A stretch of DNA of 64,000 nucleotides from Gemmatimonadota bacterium (lineage in GTDB: Bacteria > Latescibacterota > UBA2968 > UBA8231): positions 186,001 through 250,000 of the forward strand of contig JABJJN010000020.1 of the NCBI GenBank assembly GCA_018660835.1, read 5' to 3'. The number at the start of each line of letters is the position of its first letter. Position 1 is the first letter of the stretch. Below the pieces are notes generated by a model that made no database searches, was not told where the DNA came from, and saw nothing but the letters and a program-made list of their open reading frames with translations. Positions 29,677-37,393 of this stretch are shown in pieces. A program made the position numbers and the translations under genes.

Positions 29677-29827
29677 GGCTTGTCTCGGATAGTGGAAGAC
29701 TGAAGAGTGTCGGTACGGCCTACGCTGCATCGGATAGTGGGACGATGTCAAGATAGAACGTGTCACTTCATCCGGCTTGGCGGTGAAAACCCACCGCGAT
29801 CACTACACGCCAACGGAGGCGATGCAC

Positions 29828-30793
29828 TCAAGACCTTGAGAGGTATTCGATCACCCGCTGCCTGCGATGGCCTCGCGCCAGATCGATCGGCCGCTGTCCG
29901 AGATCGTCTTCAGCGTCCGCCTCTGCACCGGCCAGCAGCAGCAGTTCAATGACCTTCACCCCCGTGTTGCGACGGGCGGCACTGTGCAGGGGTGTTGCCC
30001 CTTCGGCGTCCACTGCATGCACGCTGGCACCGTGTGCAAGCAGCCACGCGACCCCCTTCGAGTCCTCATGGGCAGCGAAACTGTGCAGCATGGTACGGCC
30101 ATCATGGTGATTCACATCCACCCCAAGTTGTAGCAGTCGCTCCGCCAGTTCGTAGTGGCCGTCACCGTGCCGCTGAAAGTGACCAACCGCTGCCCACAGA
30201 GCCATGGGTGTCGGCTCAGCCCCCGCTTCGATCAATAGCTCCAGCATTTCCTCGTCGCCGCCGGTCCAACAGGTGTGAACAAGGGGGGTCACGTTCTCCA
30301 GGCCGCCGCACGTCGTCGCCAGATCTATTGAGGCCCCCGCCGCCAGGAGCAGACGGGCAATCTGGCGAAGATCCCTGCCCGTCTGTTGATGATCTTTCCC
30401 CAAAGCGGATGCAGAACAGCAGTGTAAGGGGGGCTTGCCTTCATGATCTACGGCGACACCTGTCGAGGTATCCGACTCGAGCACTCGCTGCATGCCGATC
30501 ACATCACCGGCAGCGGCCATGGCATGCGCGCCGGGTGAGTAGCCACGCATGATGGCAGCCACGATCTGATGGTGTCCGCCACGCGACGCCTGATAGATCA
30601 TCTCATCATTTGGCTGAGCCCCGATCTCCAGGAGCCAGCCGACGAGTTCGACGTGGTGACGTGTCTTGCGCACGGTATGGAAGTCCTGGCAGGCAGCCAG
30701 CAACAGAGGCTCGAGGGGAGGCGAGTCCATCGTCTCCACCTCGGCGCGCACAACGTCCAGTTTCCCTCGTTTGGCAGCTTCTCGAAGATTCAT
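29828..30793 (-). CDS. Ankyrin-repeat protein
   Basis: A 321-residue protein made of ankyrin-type helix-loop-helix repeats of about 33 residues from end to end. Recognisable repeats include MNLREAAKRGKLDVVRAEV, HHVELVGWLLEIGAQPNDE, LRQIARLLLAAGASIDLA, DEEMLELLIEAGAEPTP, ELAERLLQLGVDVNHHDGRT and TPLHSAARRNTGVKVIELLLLAGAEADAED. There is no signal peptide or membrane helix, so it is probably a cytoplasmic protein-protein interaction module. It is the last gene of the minus-strand run that begins with the ECF sigma factor, 39 bases after the DUF4097 gene. Confidence 0.9.
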   Translation of the reverse strand: MNLREAAKRGKLDVVRAEVETMDSPPLEPLLLAACQDFHTVRKTRHHVELVGWLLEIGAQPNDEMIYQASRGGHHQIVAAIMRGYSPGAHAMAAAGDVIGMQRVLESDTSTGVAVDHEGKPPLHCCSASALGKDHQQTGRDLRQIARLLLAAGASIDLATTCGGLENVTPLVHTCWTGGDEEMLELLIEAGAEPTPMALWAAVGHFQRHGDGHYELAERLLQLGVDVNHHDGRTMLHSFAAHEDSKGVAWLLAHGASVHAVDAEGATPLHSAARRNTGVKVIELLLLAGAEADAEDDLGQRPIDLARGHRRQRVIEYLSRS

Positions 30794-30832
30794 GTACCCA
30801 ATGGAAGGGAGTCTTGGTCTGGAAACAAGACC

Positions 30833-32476
30833 TCACTCACGTTGCAGAATGATATCCTGATCGGTTTTAATCTGCACCCGCGCCGCACCATCCCCCAGCT
30901 TGATGCGTGCCCGACGCTCGTCGTCTTCGTCCTCATCCAACGCAAAGTCAGATTGGATCTGTCCCAGCCGCGTCTCTAACACTCCTTGGATGTCCGCATC
31001 GACAGGTAGCCGTAGTGTGATCGGCTTGTTTGTCGTCGACAACTCGATCGCCTGCCCTGAAACCATCCGTGCCAATCGCGAGACCTCAACGGGACTGTTG
31101 TTCCCACGAATCTGGACAGAGCCAGCGGCCCCCTTCACGATGATGAATTTGAAGGAACTTGAAACATCCAGGTCTCCCTGCACGGACTCCACCATCACAC
31201 TGGACGAACTGGCATTGACTCGCACGTCCCCACCCACGTCTTCGATGACGACAGGTCGATAGGATGTGCGCACCGACGCATGCCCGTCAACGCCGCGCAC
31301 GGTCACTTCGCTCGAGTTGCCGAGTATCTCCAGATCACCATGCACGTCTTCCGCCTTGATATACCGGTGTGAATTGACGACTCGACTGGCGCCTACGCCT
31401 CGCAGCTCCACCTCACCTGACTGGTTGTCGATATCGACCGCCCCCTGCACATCCTCGACAGTCACCTGTCGATACGAACTGCGAATCAGCACATCACCTT
31501 GCGTGTCGCGCACCGTCACGGGGCTGCTTGACCCGGTGATCTGCAGATCGCCAACCACCCTCTCGACTTCGATGGGTCGGTAGCTCGACTCAATCTTCGC
31601 GTCACCGCCAATCTGCACGAGCGTCACATTGCCGCTCTGGTTGTTCACGCTGACATTACCAGATACATCCTCGAGAGAAATCGACTTGTACGAGCCAACG
31701 ACGTCGAGGTCACCATCGATGCGCAGCCCCTCCACAGCGCCATTGAGGGCCTCCACGTTGACGGCACCCGTTATGTCCGTCAGGCGCACGGATCGATAGC
31801 TGGTGCGCACAGTTGCGGTGCCAACGATGGCCGCCAATTTCACTTCCGTACTGTTGCCTTGCAGCCGCACGGGGCCACGAAAATTCGAGACGTCGACCAT
31901 GGCGTAGTCGTTGGCCAACTGCAGCGATCCACGTGACTGCGTGACAGAAATCGCACCAGAACTGTTGTCGATGCTCAGATCACCACTAAGATCTCGAACA
32001 TTGACGTCTCCGAAGCTGCTACGCAGGTCGAGGGAGAACTCCCTCGGCAAGCTGACCGTGACCACAGTGGAGGCAGAAAGATCGGCGACACCGGGCCCAT
32101 CAGAATAAAACATGCGACGCAGGAAACCGGCTGACTGGGCCTTGCCCTCTTCCTCGTCTTTCTCTGGGAGGGTCAGCCTGACACGATAGCCATTGCTGCT
32201 TGCTGCAAGACTGAGTTCAACAGAGCTGAAGAACTCTTCCGTGGTCACCTTGGAACCACCACTGACCTCGACGACTGCCTCCACTTCGATCTGCCTTGTT
32301 TCAGAGCCAACGATCACCACGGTTGCGCTCTTTGTGTCGAGCCGAAGAGTCTGCCCCGATGTCGCTGGTGCCTTCTGGACATACGTCCTGCTCGTCACGG
32401 GTGGTTCGCCGGCGTGCAACATACCGGCAAGTACGAAGACTAGCAGGGCCGAGTATCTGACATTTCTTGTCTGCAT
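30833..32476 (-). CDS. DUF4097-family exported beta-solenoid protein
   Basis: A 547-residue protein with a signal peptide (SALLVFVLAGMLHA) and an unusually long run of about 21-residue beta rungs: VNNQSGNVTLVQIGGDAKI, SSYRPIEVERVVGDLQITG, SSSPVTVRDTQGDVLIR and SSYRQVTVEDVQGAVDID, continuing to residue about 490. DUF4097 proteins are predicted beta-strand repeat (adhesin-like) proteins often linked to ECF sigma/anti-sigma loci. Start 32476 is preferred over an in-frame start 111 bases upstream because it gives the signal peptide and follows GGAG. It lies 16 bases after the Gly-rich repeat gene in the same operon. Confidence 0.87.
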   Translation of the reverse strand: MQTRNVRYSALLVFVLAGMLHAGEPPVTSRTYVQKAPATSGQTLRLDTKSATVVIVGSETRQIEVEAVVEVSGGSKVTTEEFFSSVELSLAASSNGYRVRLTLPEKDEEEGKAQSAGFLRRMFYSDGPGVADLSASTVVTVSLPREFSLDLRSSFGDVNVRDLSGDLSIDNSSGAISVTQSRGSLQLANDYAMVDVSNFRGPVRLQGNSTEVKLAAIVGTATVRTSYRSVRLTDITGAVNVEALNGAVEGLRIDGDLDVVGSYKSISLEDVSGNVSVNNQSGNVTLVQIGGDAKIESSYRPIEVERVVGDLQITGSSSPVTVRDTQGDVLIRSSYRQVTVEDVQGAVDIDNQSGEVELRGVGASRVVNSHRYIKAEDVHGDLEILGNSSEVTVRGVDGHASVRTSYRPVVIEDVGGDVRVNASSSSVMVESVQGDLDVSSSFKFIIVKGAAGSVQIRGNNSPVEVSRLARMVSGQAIELSTTNKPITLRLPVDADIQGVLETRLGQIQSDFALDEDEDDERRARIKLGDGAARVQIKTDQDIILQRE

Positions 32477-32492
32477 TGGTTTGCTCCGCCCC

Positions 32493-34352
32493 TTAGAGAT
32501 GTGCATTGATGAAGGGGAGGAGCTTTGCCCACCCAGGGTTGTTGCCGGCGTAGTTGAACAGACCCAACTGCACGCCATGTAGCTCACGTGTATGGTTGAT
32601 CAAGCCGATAGATAAGCCTGTAAACCGATCGTTGATCGTTTCAAACCAGCGGTCTGAGCCTTCCGGTGGCAGATAACTGGCACCGATGGTGATGCCATTG
32701 ACGGCACTCACGGCGATGCCACTCATCTGGGGCGCGAAGACCATGAGACCTCCTGCCATGATTCCCTTCAACTCCTGTCCCGCGCCGACACCGATCCCAC
32801 CAAGGGCAATGCCGTGAATGGATTGGCCAGCTCCGACACCAAGTCCACCTATTGCAAGGCCTCTGATGGTCTTGCCTGAGCCCACGCCGCCGGCACTGAT
32901 GCCCGCGCCTGTCAGACCCTGGCCGACACCGGTGCCGAGGCCACCCAAAAGCAACCCCTTGAAGTTGTCGCTGACACCAGACCCCAGCCCGCCGATGACG
33001 ACACCTCGACCGCTGTTCCCCACACCTGCGCCACCCAGACTCAGCACAGCGCCAAAACCAAGATCGTGCCCGACACCTGCACCGAAACCACCGACGACGA
33101 GTCCCGTGAGGTTGTTGCCTACGCCTGCACCGAGACCACCGATCACAACACCGCGAGCATCCTGACTCACACCGGCACCCCCCCCACCGAGGACGGCACC
33201 GAACTTCAGACTATGGCCAACACCGGTGCCGAAAGCACCGGCTGTGAGACCCGTCAGATCATGGCCCACGCCAGAGCCAAGACCACCGATCACGAGACCG
33301 CGCGCGTCATGACTCACACCGGCGCCACCGAGACTGAGCACGGCACCGAATTCGAGACTGTGCCCAACACCCGCGCCGAGGGTACCGACGGTCAGCCCGG
33401 CAAAGTCGTGGCCGACACCCGCCCCCACACCACCGGCGACGAGCCCGCGACCTTTGTGACTCACGCCAGCGCCAAGACCGCCGATGACGATGCCCTCGTG
33501 GTCGTGGCCGACACCCGCACCGACACCACCCACTACCAGGCCCCGACCGTCATGTCCCACACCGGCACCGCCTGCACTGAGCACCGCACCGAAGTGCAGA
33601 TCCTTACCTACCCCCGCACCGAATCCACCTGCGACGATGCCCAGCATGGAGTGACCGACACCTGCACCGACTCCACCAGCAACGAGCCCGGACGCATCGT
33701 GCCCTGACGCAGCACCGACACCACCAATAATCAGTCCACGACCATCATGCCCCGCCCATGTACCACCGAGGGCGAGACTGACACCACGTAGATCGTGATT
33801 TGTCCAGGCACCAGCACCACCGACGAGCAAACCTGTTGTGTTCCCCTCGCCTGCGGCGATGCCAAGGCTCAGCGCCGCACCAGAGATGTCGCCACGAGCA
33901 CCGGAGCGTACCCCGGCGATGGCAATGCCATGCACATCGTGCACGGCGATGGCGCCACCGATGCCGGAGGCGAGTCCGTAGATATCACCGCCGACGTCGA
34001 CACCGACGCCACCGAAGGCGATGCCACGCAGATCCTGTTCAGTGATGGTGTAGACACCACCGATGGCGATGCCGCGAAGATTGCGCGCATAGGGCCCGAT
34101 CAAGCCAAGGGCGGCGCCATTGATTTCAGCATCAGGATTTCGCCGTGCCTTCCACAGCGTCATGTTGATACCCGTCACACGCTCCACGCCGTCGTCGACG
34201 AAGTTGACCCGAACTCCTGTGATGCGACTCGAGTTGCCCAGACTGAGTCCAACGCCCTGCACTGCCAGGTCGACGGAACTCGCCCTGGCAGACGTAGCTG
34301 TCGCCAGGATGGCGAAGATAAGGGCCTTGTTGAAAACACTTCGACAGTTCAT
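32493..34352 (-). CDS. Exported glycine-rich repeat protein, LA_2272-like surface repeat family
   Basis: A 619-residue protein (start 34352, signal peptide NKALIFAILATATSARAS; an ATG at 34364 is also possible). Residues about 120-560 are about 19-residue repeats of the form GRGLVIGGLGSGVGHDLTG, alternating with a variant containing FGAVLSLGGAGVSHDA. The C-terminal unique part (FTGLSIGLINHTRELHGVQLGLFNYAGN) resembles the LA_2272-type surface-repeat domain described in Leptospira and other phyla. The pattern predicts a beta-barrel or solenoid at the cell surface. It lies in the ECF sigma/anti-sigma operon, which suggests that envelope stress or surface change controls it. Confidence 0.8.
   Translation of the reverse strand: MNCRSVFNKALIFAILATATSARASSVDLAVQGVGLSLGNSSRITGVRVNFVDDGVERVTGINMTLWKARRNPDAEINGAALGLIGPYARNLRGIAIGGVYTITEQDLRGIAFGGVGVDVGGDIYGLASGIGGAIAVHDVHGIAIAGVRSGARGDISGAALSLGIAAGEGNTTGLLVGGAGAWTNHDLRGVSLALGGTWAGHDGRGLIIGGVGAASGHDASGLVAGGVGAGVGHSMLGIVAGGFGAGVGKDLHFGAVLSAGGAGVGHDGRGLVVGGVGAGVGHDHEGIVIGGLGAGVSHKGRGLVAGGVGAGVGHDFAGLTVGTLGAGVGHSLEFGAVLSLGGAGVSHDARGLVIGGLGSGVGHDLTGLTAGAFGTGVGHSLKFGAVLGGGGAGVSQDARGVVIGGLGAGVGNNLTGLVVGGFGAGVGHDLGFGAVLSLGGAGVGNSGRGVVIGGLGSGVSDNFKGLLLGGLGTGVGQGLTGAGISAGGVGSGKTIRGLAIGGLGVGAGQSIHGIALGGIGVGAGQELKGIMAGGLMVFAPQMSGIAVSAVNGITIGASYLPPEGSDRWFETINDRFTGLSIGLINHTRELHGVQLGLFNYAGNNPGWAKLLPFINAHL
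32750..34000 (-). repeat. Tandem repeat region encoding Gly-rich 19-residue units
   Basis: Within the LA_2272-like gene, units of about 57 bases encoding GGxGxGxGHDxxGxxx recur about twenty times. Four longer units contain FGAVL, roughly every four to five short units (for example near 33585, 33340, 33190 and 33040). The repeats are diverged at DNA level, and third positions differ, so they are held by selection on the protein rather than being recent duplications. Confidence 0.8.
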
Positions 34353-34399
34353 GACAGCACCCATTCTTTGTGGCAGATCGGTGAGAAACCCCAGGGTCT

Positions 34400-35092
34400 C
34401 TACAACTCGAGCTGCACGATCTCCTGTAAAGTTTCTCTCTTGTCCTGCAGGGCCAGCAGCAGATAGCGACGGATGTGCGTATTGGCAGGATTGTTGTGCA
34501 GTGCTTCGAGACACCGCGCGATCTGCGTATCGATCGTCTGGATCTTGTCGCGATAGAGAAGCATGAGATCCAGCTCCATCTCATCGAACTGCACGTCAGC
34601 CATCTGCTCCAACTCTTCGATCGCAGCGACGTATTGCCGTTCTCGATCCCGCACCTTTTCCAGCGCCGCCGGCGAGTACAGACTTACCGTGACGTCGGTC
34701 TGGACCGGCGCCTGCAGATGGATGTAGCCACTGCCGAGACCGATACTCACTACCAGGACCGCTGCTATGCGATAGATCCAGGCACGTGCGTGTGTGTGCT
34801 GTGTAGGCGCGGAATCCTGCGGCATGGGCAACGACGTCGATTGCGCCGCAGAGGACAGTGGCGTCTGTGCAGCACTCACCGGCTGCGTCGCCGCTTCCTC
34901 ATGCAGCGATGCCTCAATCCTGTCCCACAAATGCGGTGACGGCATCGGCCGCTCGAGTTGCTCGGCCAGCTTCAACAGTTCTTCGTCCTGCTGCAGTCGT
35001 TGCTGACATTCGGCACACACCCGCAAATGACGCTGGAAGCTCACTTCATCGAGATCGCCTGACTCACGTTTCTGATAGATGTCGCAGCTCAT
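34400..35092 (-). CDS. Anti-sigma factor, zinc-finger (zf-HC2) type, membrane-spanning
   Basis: A 230-residue predicted anti-sigma factor. The N-terminal zinc-binding motif has Cys3 and H-x3-C-x2-C in HLRVCAECQQRL. A flexible Ala/Pro/Ser-rich linker leads to one transmembrane helix (IYRIAAVLVVSIGLGSGYIH, about residues 107-126). The periplasmic part is a long charged helix (KVRDRERQYVAAIEELEQMA to the end). Its start overlaps the sigma factor stop in ATGA, so the two are translationally coupled. It should hold the sigma factor inactive at the membrane until a periplasmic signal releases it. The envelope proteins downstream are the likely regulon. Confidence 0.9.
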   Translation of the reverse strand: MSCDIYQKRESGDLDEVSFQRHLRVCAECQQRLQQDEELLKLAEQLERPMPSPHLWDRIEASLHEEAATQPVSAAQTPLSSAAQSTSLPMPQDSAPTQHTHARAWIYRIAAVLVVSIGLGSGYIHLQAPVQTDVTVSLYSPAALEKVRDRERQYVAAIEELEQMADVQFDEMELDLMLLYRDKIQTIDTQIARCLEALHNNPANTHIRRYLLLALQDKRETLQEIVQLEL

Positions 35093-35700
35093 GTTGTCCT
35101 CATATCAGGTGGGTCGGTGAGCAGATCGCGTAGACGTTCCTTGGCTTGAAAGATCTGCGCCTTCACCGTGCCAATTCGTACCTCGAGCAAGTCGGCGATG
35201 TCCTGCTGCGGATATCCCTCGACAGCGAACAGGACGAAACAGGCACGCATCCGCTCTGGCAGCGCGAGGATCGCCTCCTCCAATTGCAACCGCAGATCGG
35301 GCCCGGGTGGATGTATCTCTTCAGCAGGCGCCGATTCAATCTCGGTCCGCCGCTTGCGCGCATTGAGCATGTCGTAACAGACGTTGATGAGAATGCGCAT
35401 CAGATAGGATCCGAGTCGTGCCTCAGAGCGATAGTTGCCGATACTGCGATAGAGTCGAATGAGTGTTGTCTGCACGGCATCTTCTGCGTCCTCCTGGCGC
35501 CCCAACATGCGTAGAGCGACACCGAATAGCGCCTGCCGATGCTGGGCGTAGACACGCTCAAAGGCGCGCACATCACCCCGCTTGCAGGCGTCGACCGTTT
35601 CGCGCTCTTGTTGGAGTGGGTCGTTCAAGGCATTACTCGTCGGCAGATCTGGAGCTCGTCCTGTTGAACTCCATTCCCCCACGGCAAGCTCGATGGTCAC
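35089..35700 (-). CDS. ECF-type RNA polymerase sigma factor
   Basis: A sigma-70 family protein of the extracytoplasmic-function group with region 2 (FERVYAQHRQALFGVALRML, EDAEDAVQTTLIRLYRSI) and region 4 (LPERMRACFVLFAVEGYPQQ, IADLLEVRIGTVKAQIFQAK). The start is uncertain: GTG 35700 is used here (203 residues), but a TTG at 35628 or 35718 is possible, and none has a strong ribosome-binding site. Region 2 begins about residue 45, so any of these would leave the domains intact. It is first in a five-gene minus-strand run: sigma, anti-sigma, Gly-rich repeat protein, DUF4097, ankyrin. Confidence 0.92.
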   Translation of the reverse strand: MTIELAVGEWSSTGRAPDLPTSNALNDPLQQERETVDACKRGDVRAFERVYAQHRQALFGVALRMLGRQEDAEDAVQTTLIRLYRSIGNYRSEARLGSYLMRILINVCYDMLNARKRRTEIESAPAEEIHPPGPDLRLQLEEAILALPERMRACFVLFAVEGYPQQDIADLLEVRIGTVKAQIFQAKERLRDLLTDPPDMRTT

Positions 35701-35855
35701 ATTGCGCGATCCGGTCAAGGTTTCGAGCCACTGAAACGGCTCTTTGCTCTTCTGCCACGTTAGACCGGAGGGGGGCGGGCAAGGTTTATGTGCTATCTAT
35801 AAAAAGTCCGGAACCAGGCGGACATTGCCAATGAGGCCGCCCCCAAGACCGGTTT

Positions 35856-36518
35856 CTAGGGATCGAGGCGTACAGGAACCCGGGGTCTGGGGTAGGGCGC
35901 CGGAGGCGGCGCCCGCATGACCAGGGTCAGCGGGTGTCGCTCGCGCCACTGGTGCCAGGACATGCGCTCAGAGGGCAGTCGTTTCAGCCGTGTTCCCTTG
36001 AGAGGCCCGGCAATAGCCCAACCATCCTGTCGCCAGAGACTGACCGTCGATCGATCGTACATGACCAGCGCTCCCTGCCGCAGGATGCCAGTCACCCCGA
36101 AGCGGAGATCTGGATGGGTCAGGCGGGCCCGATCTGCTAATACGCCGGTGGAAAGTCGAGAGTCATACACGATGCTCGCAGGGACCATCGGTCACCAGGT
36201 GACGGTAATGGGTCCTCCACGCAACGAGTCGTTCACGACTTCTCGTCCTTGCAGAAACATCACCGGATAGGCACGCACCTCGTCGCCGATCTGTAGTCCG
36301 ATCACCAGATCACCTGGAGCCATGAAGGAATCGGCAGAGGTGGCTGTCACGAAAGAGGGTGTGTCGATGGCGGGTATCCGATCGCGGCGACGCTGGCGAA
36401 TGTCAGCCATCGTCGCCTCCAATTCTGGATCTGGGGCGTTAAAGTACTGCGCCTCAACGAGTTCCGTGGAGATCAGGAGCAGCAGTCCCGGCCAGAATGG
36501 CGTAATTCGGCGTTCCAT
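35856..36518 (-). CDS. DUF3179 protein A, probable selenoprotein (in-frame TGA at codon 109)
   Basis: Read through one TGA (36192-36194) this is a 220-residue exported DUF3179 protein. It has a signal peptide (FWPGLLLLISTELVEAQ), then the family strands DEVRAYPVMFLQGREVVNDS and GPITVTW, the TGA, P-M-V, SIVYDSR, FGVTGILRQGALVMYDRSTV, SLWRQDG and SWHQWRERHPLTLVM. In DUF3179 the position after VTY/VTW is normally the Cys of Y-C-P-L. Here it is TGA, and the frame on both sides is uninterrupted. Start 36518 is chosen for the signal peptide. Without recoding the product would stop at 108 residues. The most economical reading is selenocysteine at residue 109; loss of function is the alternative. Confidence 0.8.
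36160..36177 (-). promoter_or_regulatory. SECIS-like hairpin downstream of TGA (protein A)
   Basis: GAGCAT and ATGACTC can form six base pairs with one bulged A around a five-base loop CGTGT. The loop starts 21 bases after the TGA. Bacterial SECIS elements are short hairpins just after the UGA, with a G near the start of the apical loop at roughly 16-37 bases, so spacing and loop fit. The stem is short, and its sequence also encodes conserved residues, which limits confidence. Confidence 0.45.
36192..36194 (-). other. In-frame TGA, candidate selenocysteine codon (protein A)
   Basis: TGA lies between ACC-TGG (T-W) and CCG-ATG (P-M) in the otherwise open DUF3179 frame, exactly at the family's Cys codon. 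TGA is a normal terminator in many other genes here (for example typA and the RND gene), so a genome-wide code change does not explain it. Confidence 0.75.
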
Positions 36519-36709
36519 ATTGCACAGACTAGGGAATAATTGTGTCTGCCTAGGTGAAAAGTTCACGGACGCTCTGTCGGATCATCTCTTCATTGAGGGC
36601 GAAGTTGAAGTTCCCTGCACGACGTGTCCGGAGGCTGGACCAGGCGACCCTGCGTCAGGCCGAGTCACCGGCGCGTCGTTGCGGGATTCCCAGCCTGACA
36701 GGAGAATAC

Positions 36710-37393
36710 GTGACTGCGCCTGACTTGAGATTCTGCGCCTTCACCGTTGCCGCCACAGCGCTGCTATCAGCCTGTGGCGATCTGTTTTCCAGCACGCCCG
36801 GTCCTGTCGCCGTCTCGCGCAGCGACGATACGGTGATCATCGTCGACCAAACCGGCAAACGTTGGGACGTCGGCCACGGCCGCACCTATGGGTTGTCTCC
36901 CTCCAAATACCAGTTCGGCCTCGGCCCCTTTGCCATAGCACCGATCCAGGATCCGCAGATGCTGGCGCCCACGGACCCGGGCTATCCCAGTTTCCGCGAG
37001 ACCTTTCGCGTCATGGGCGTCGCTCTCAATGGTTCGGTGCGAGCCTATCCCCTGGGGATCATGAGTCGCCACGAGGTAGCCAACGAAATATTTGGTGAGG
37101 CACACGTCTCTGTCGCCTACTGACCCCTGGTAGGATTGGCTGCCGTGTACAGCCGCGAAATCGATGGAGAGACTCTCACCCTTTCAGCCAGTGGCTGGAC
37201 CTACAAAAGCACCTTTGTCCTGTTTGATTATGAGACAGAAAGTCTCTGGTATCACCTTGAGGGCACAGATGGACTGACCGGTATCAGCGGCGTCTATGCA
37301 GACCGCTTCCTGCCTGAGTTCGAGTCCACGACGACGCGCTGGAATCGTTGGGTGAGCGAGCATCCCGATAGTGGAATCCTGAAATACCCTTGA
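36710..37393 (+). CDS. DUF3179 protein B, lipoprotein, probable selenoprotein (in-frame TGA at codon 138)
   Basis: Read through one TGA (37121-37123) this is a 227-residue DUF3179 protein. GTG 36710 follows AGGAG and gives a lipoprotein signal (TVAATALLSAC, lipobox Cys). The family pattern continues with NGSVRAYPLGIMSRHEVANE, HVSVAY, TGA, P-L-V-G-L-A-A-VYSREIDGETLTLSASGW, YETESLWYHLEG and TRWNRWVSEHP. The TGA is at the Y-C-P Cys position, the same place as in the divergent neighbour. The frame stays open to 37393, where the stop overlaps the next gene's TTG start. Start-to-start distance from gene A is 191 bases, enough for a shared bidirectional promoter. The cellular role of DUF3179 is unknown; a redox function is inferred from the Sec/Cys position. 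Confidence 0.82.
37121..37123 (+). other. In-frame TGA, candidate selenocysteine codon (protein B)
   Basis: TGA lies between GCC-TAC (A-Y) and CCC-CTG (P-L), at the codon homologous to the TGA of gene A. Independent decay of two paralogues at the same conserved codon, with no other lesion, would be a striking coincidence. Confidence 0.78.
37138..37154 (+). promoter_or_regulatory. SECIS-like hairpin downstream of TGA (protein B)
   Basis: GGCTG and CAGCC form a perfect 5-bp stem around CCGTGTA. The inner CGTGT is 21-25 bases after the TGA, the same bases at the same distance as the loop in gene A. The first two loop bases are CC rather than including G, a departure from the usual bacterial consensus unless the outer loop bases stack. 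Part of the similarity follows from the shared Val-Tyr codons. Confidence 0.42.

Noticed and set aside
32750..34000. Regularly spaced repeats that could suggest a CRISPR array
   Set aside because: The repeats are contiguous, coding, diverged and in phase with one long reading frame; there are no uniform spacers and no cas genes.
33066..34466. Several plus-strand frames over the glycine-repeat gene
   Set aside because: They arise from the repeat array read backwards (Thr/Asp/Ala-rich), with no start context or recognisable domain.
35856..37393. Reading the two DUF3179 genes as ordinary pseudogenes or as evidence of a TGA=Trp code
   Set aside because: Only one TGA interrupts each, at the same conserved Cys codon, and the rest of both frames is intact. 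TGA terminates many other genes here, so global reassignment is unlikely. Simple decay remains the fallback but is less economical.
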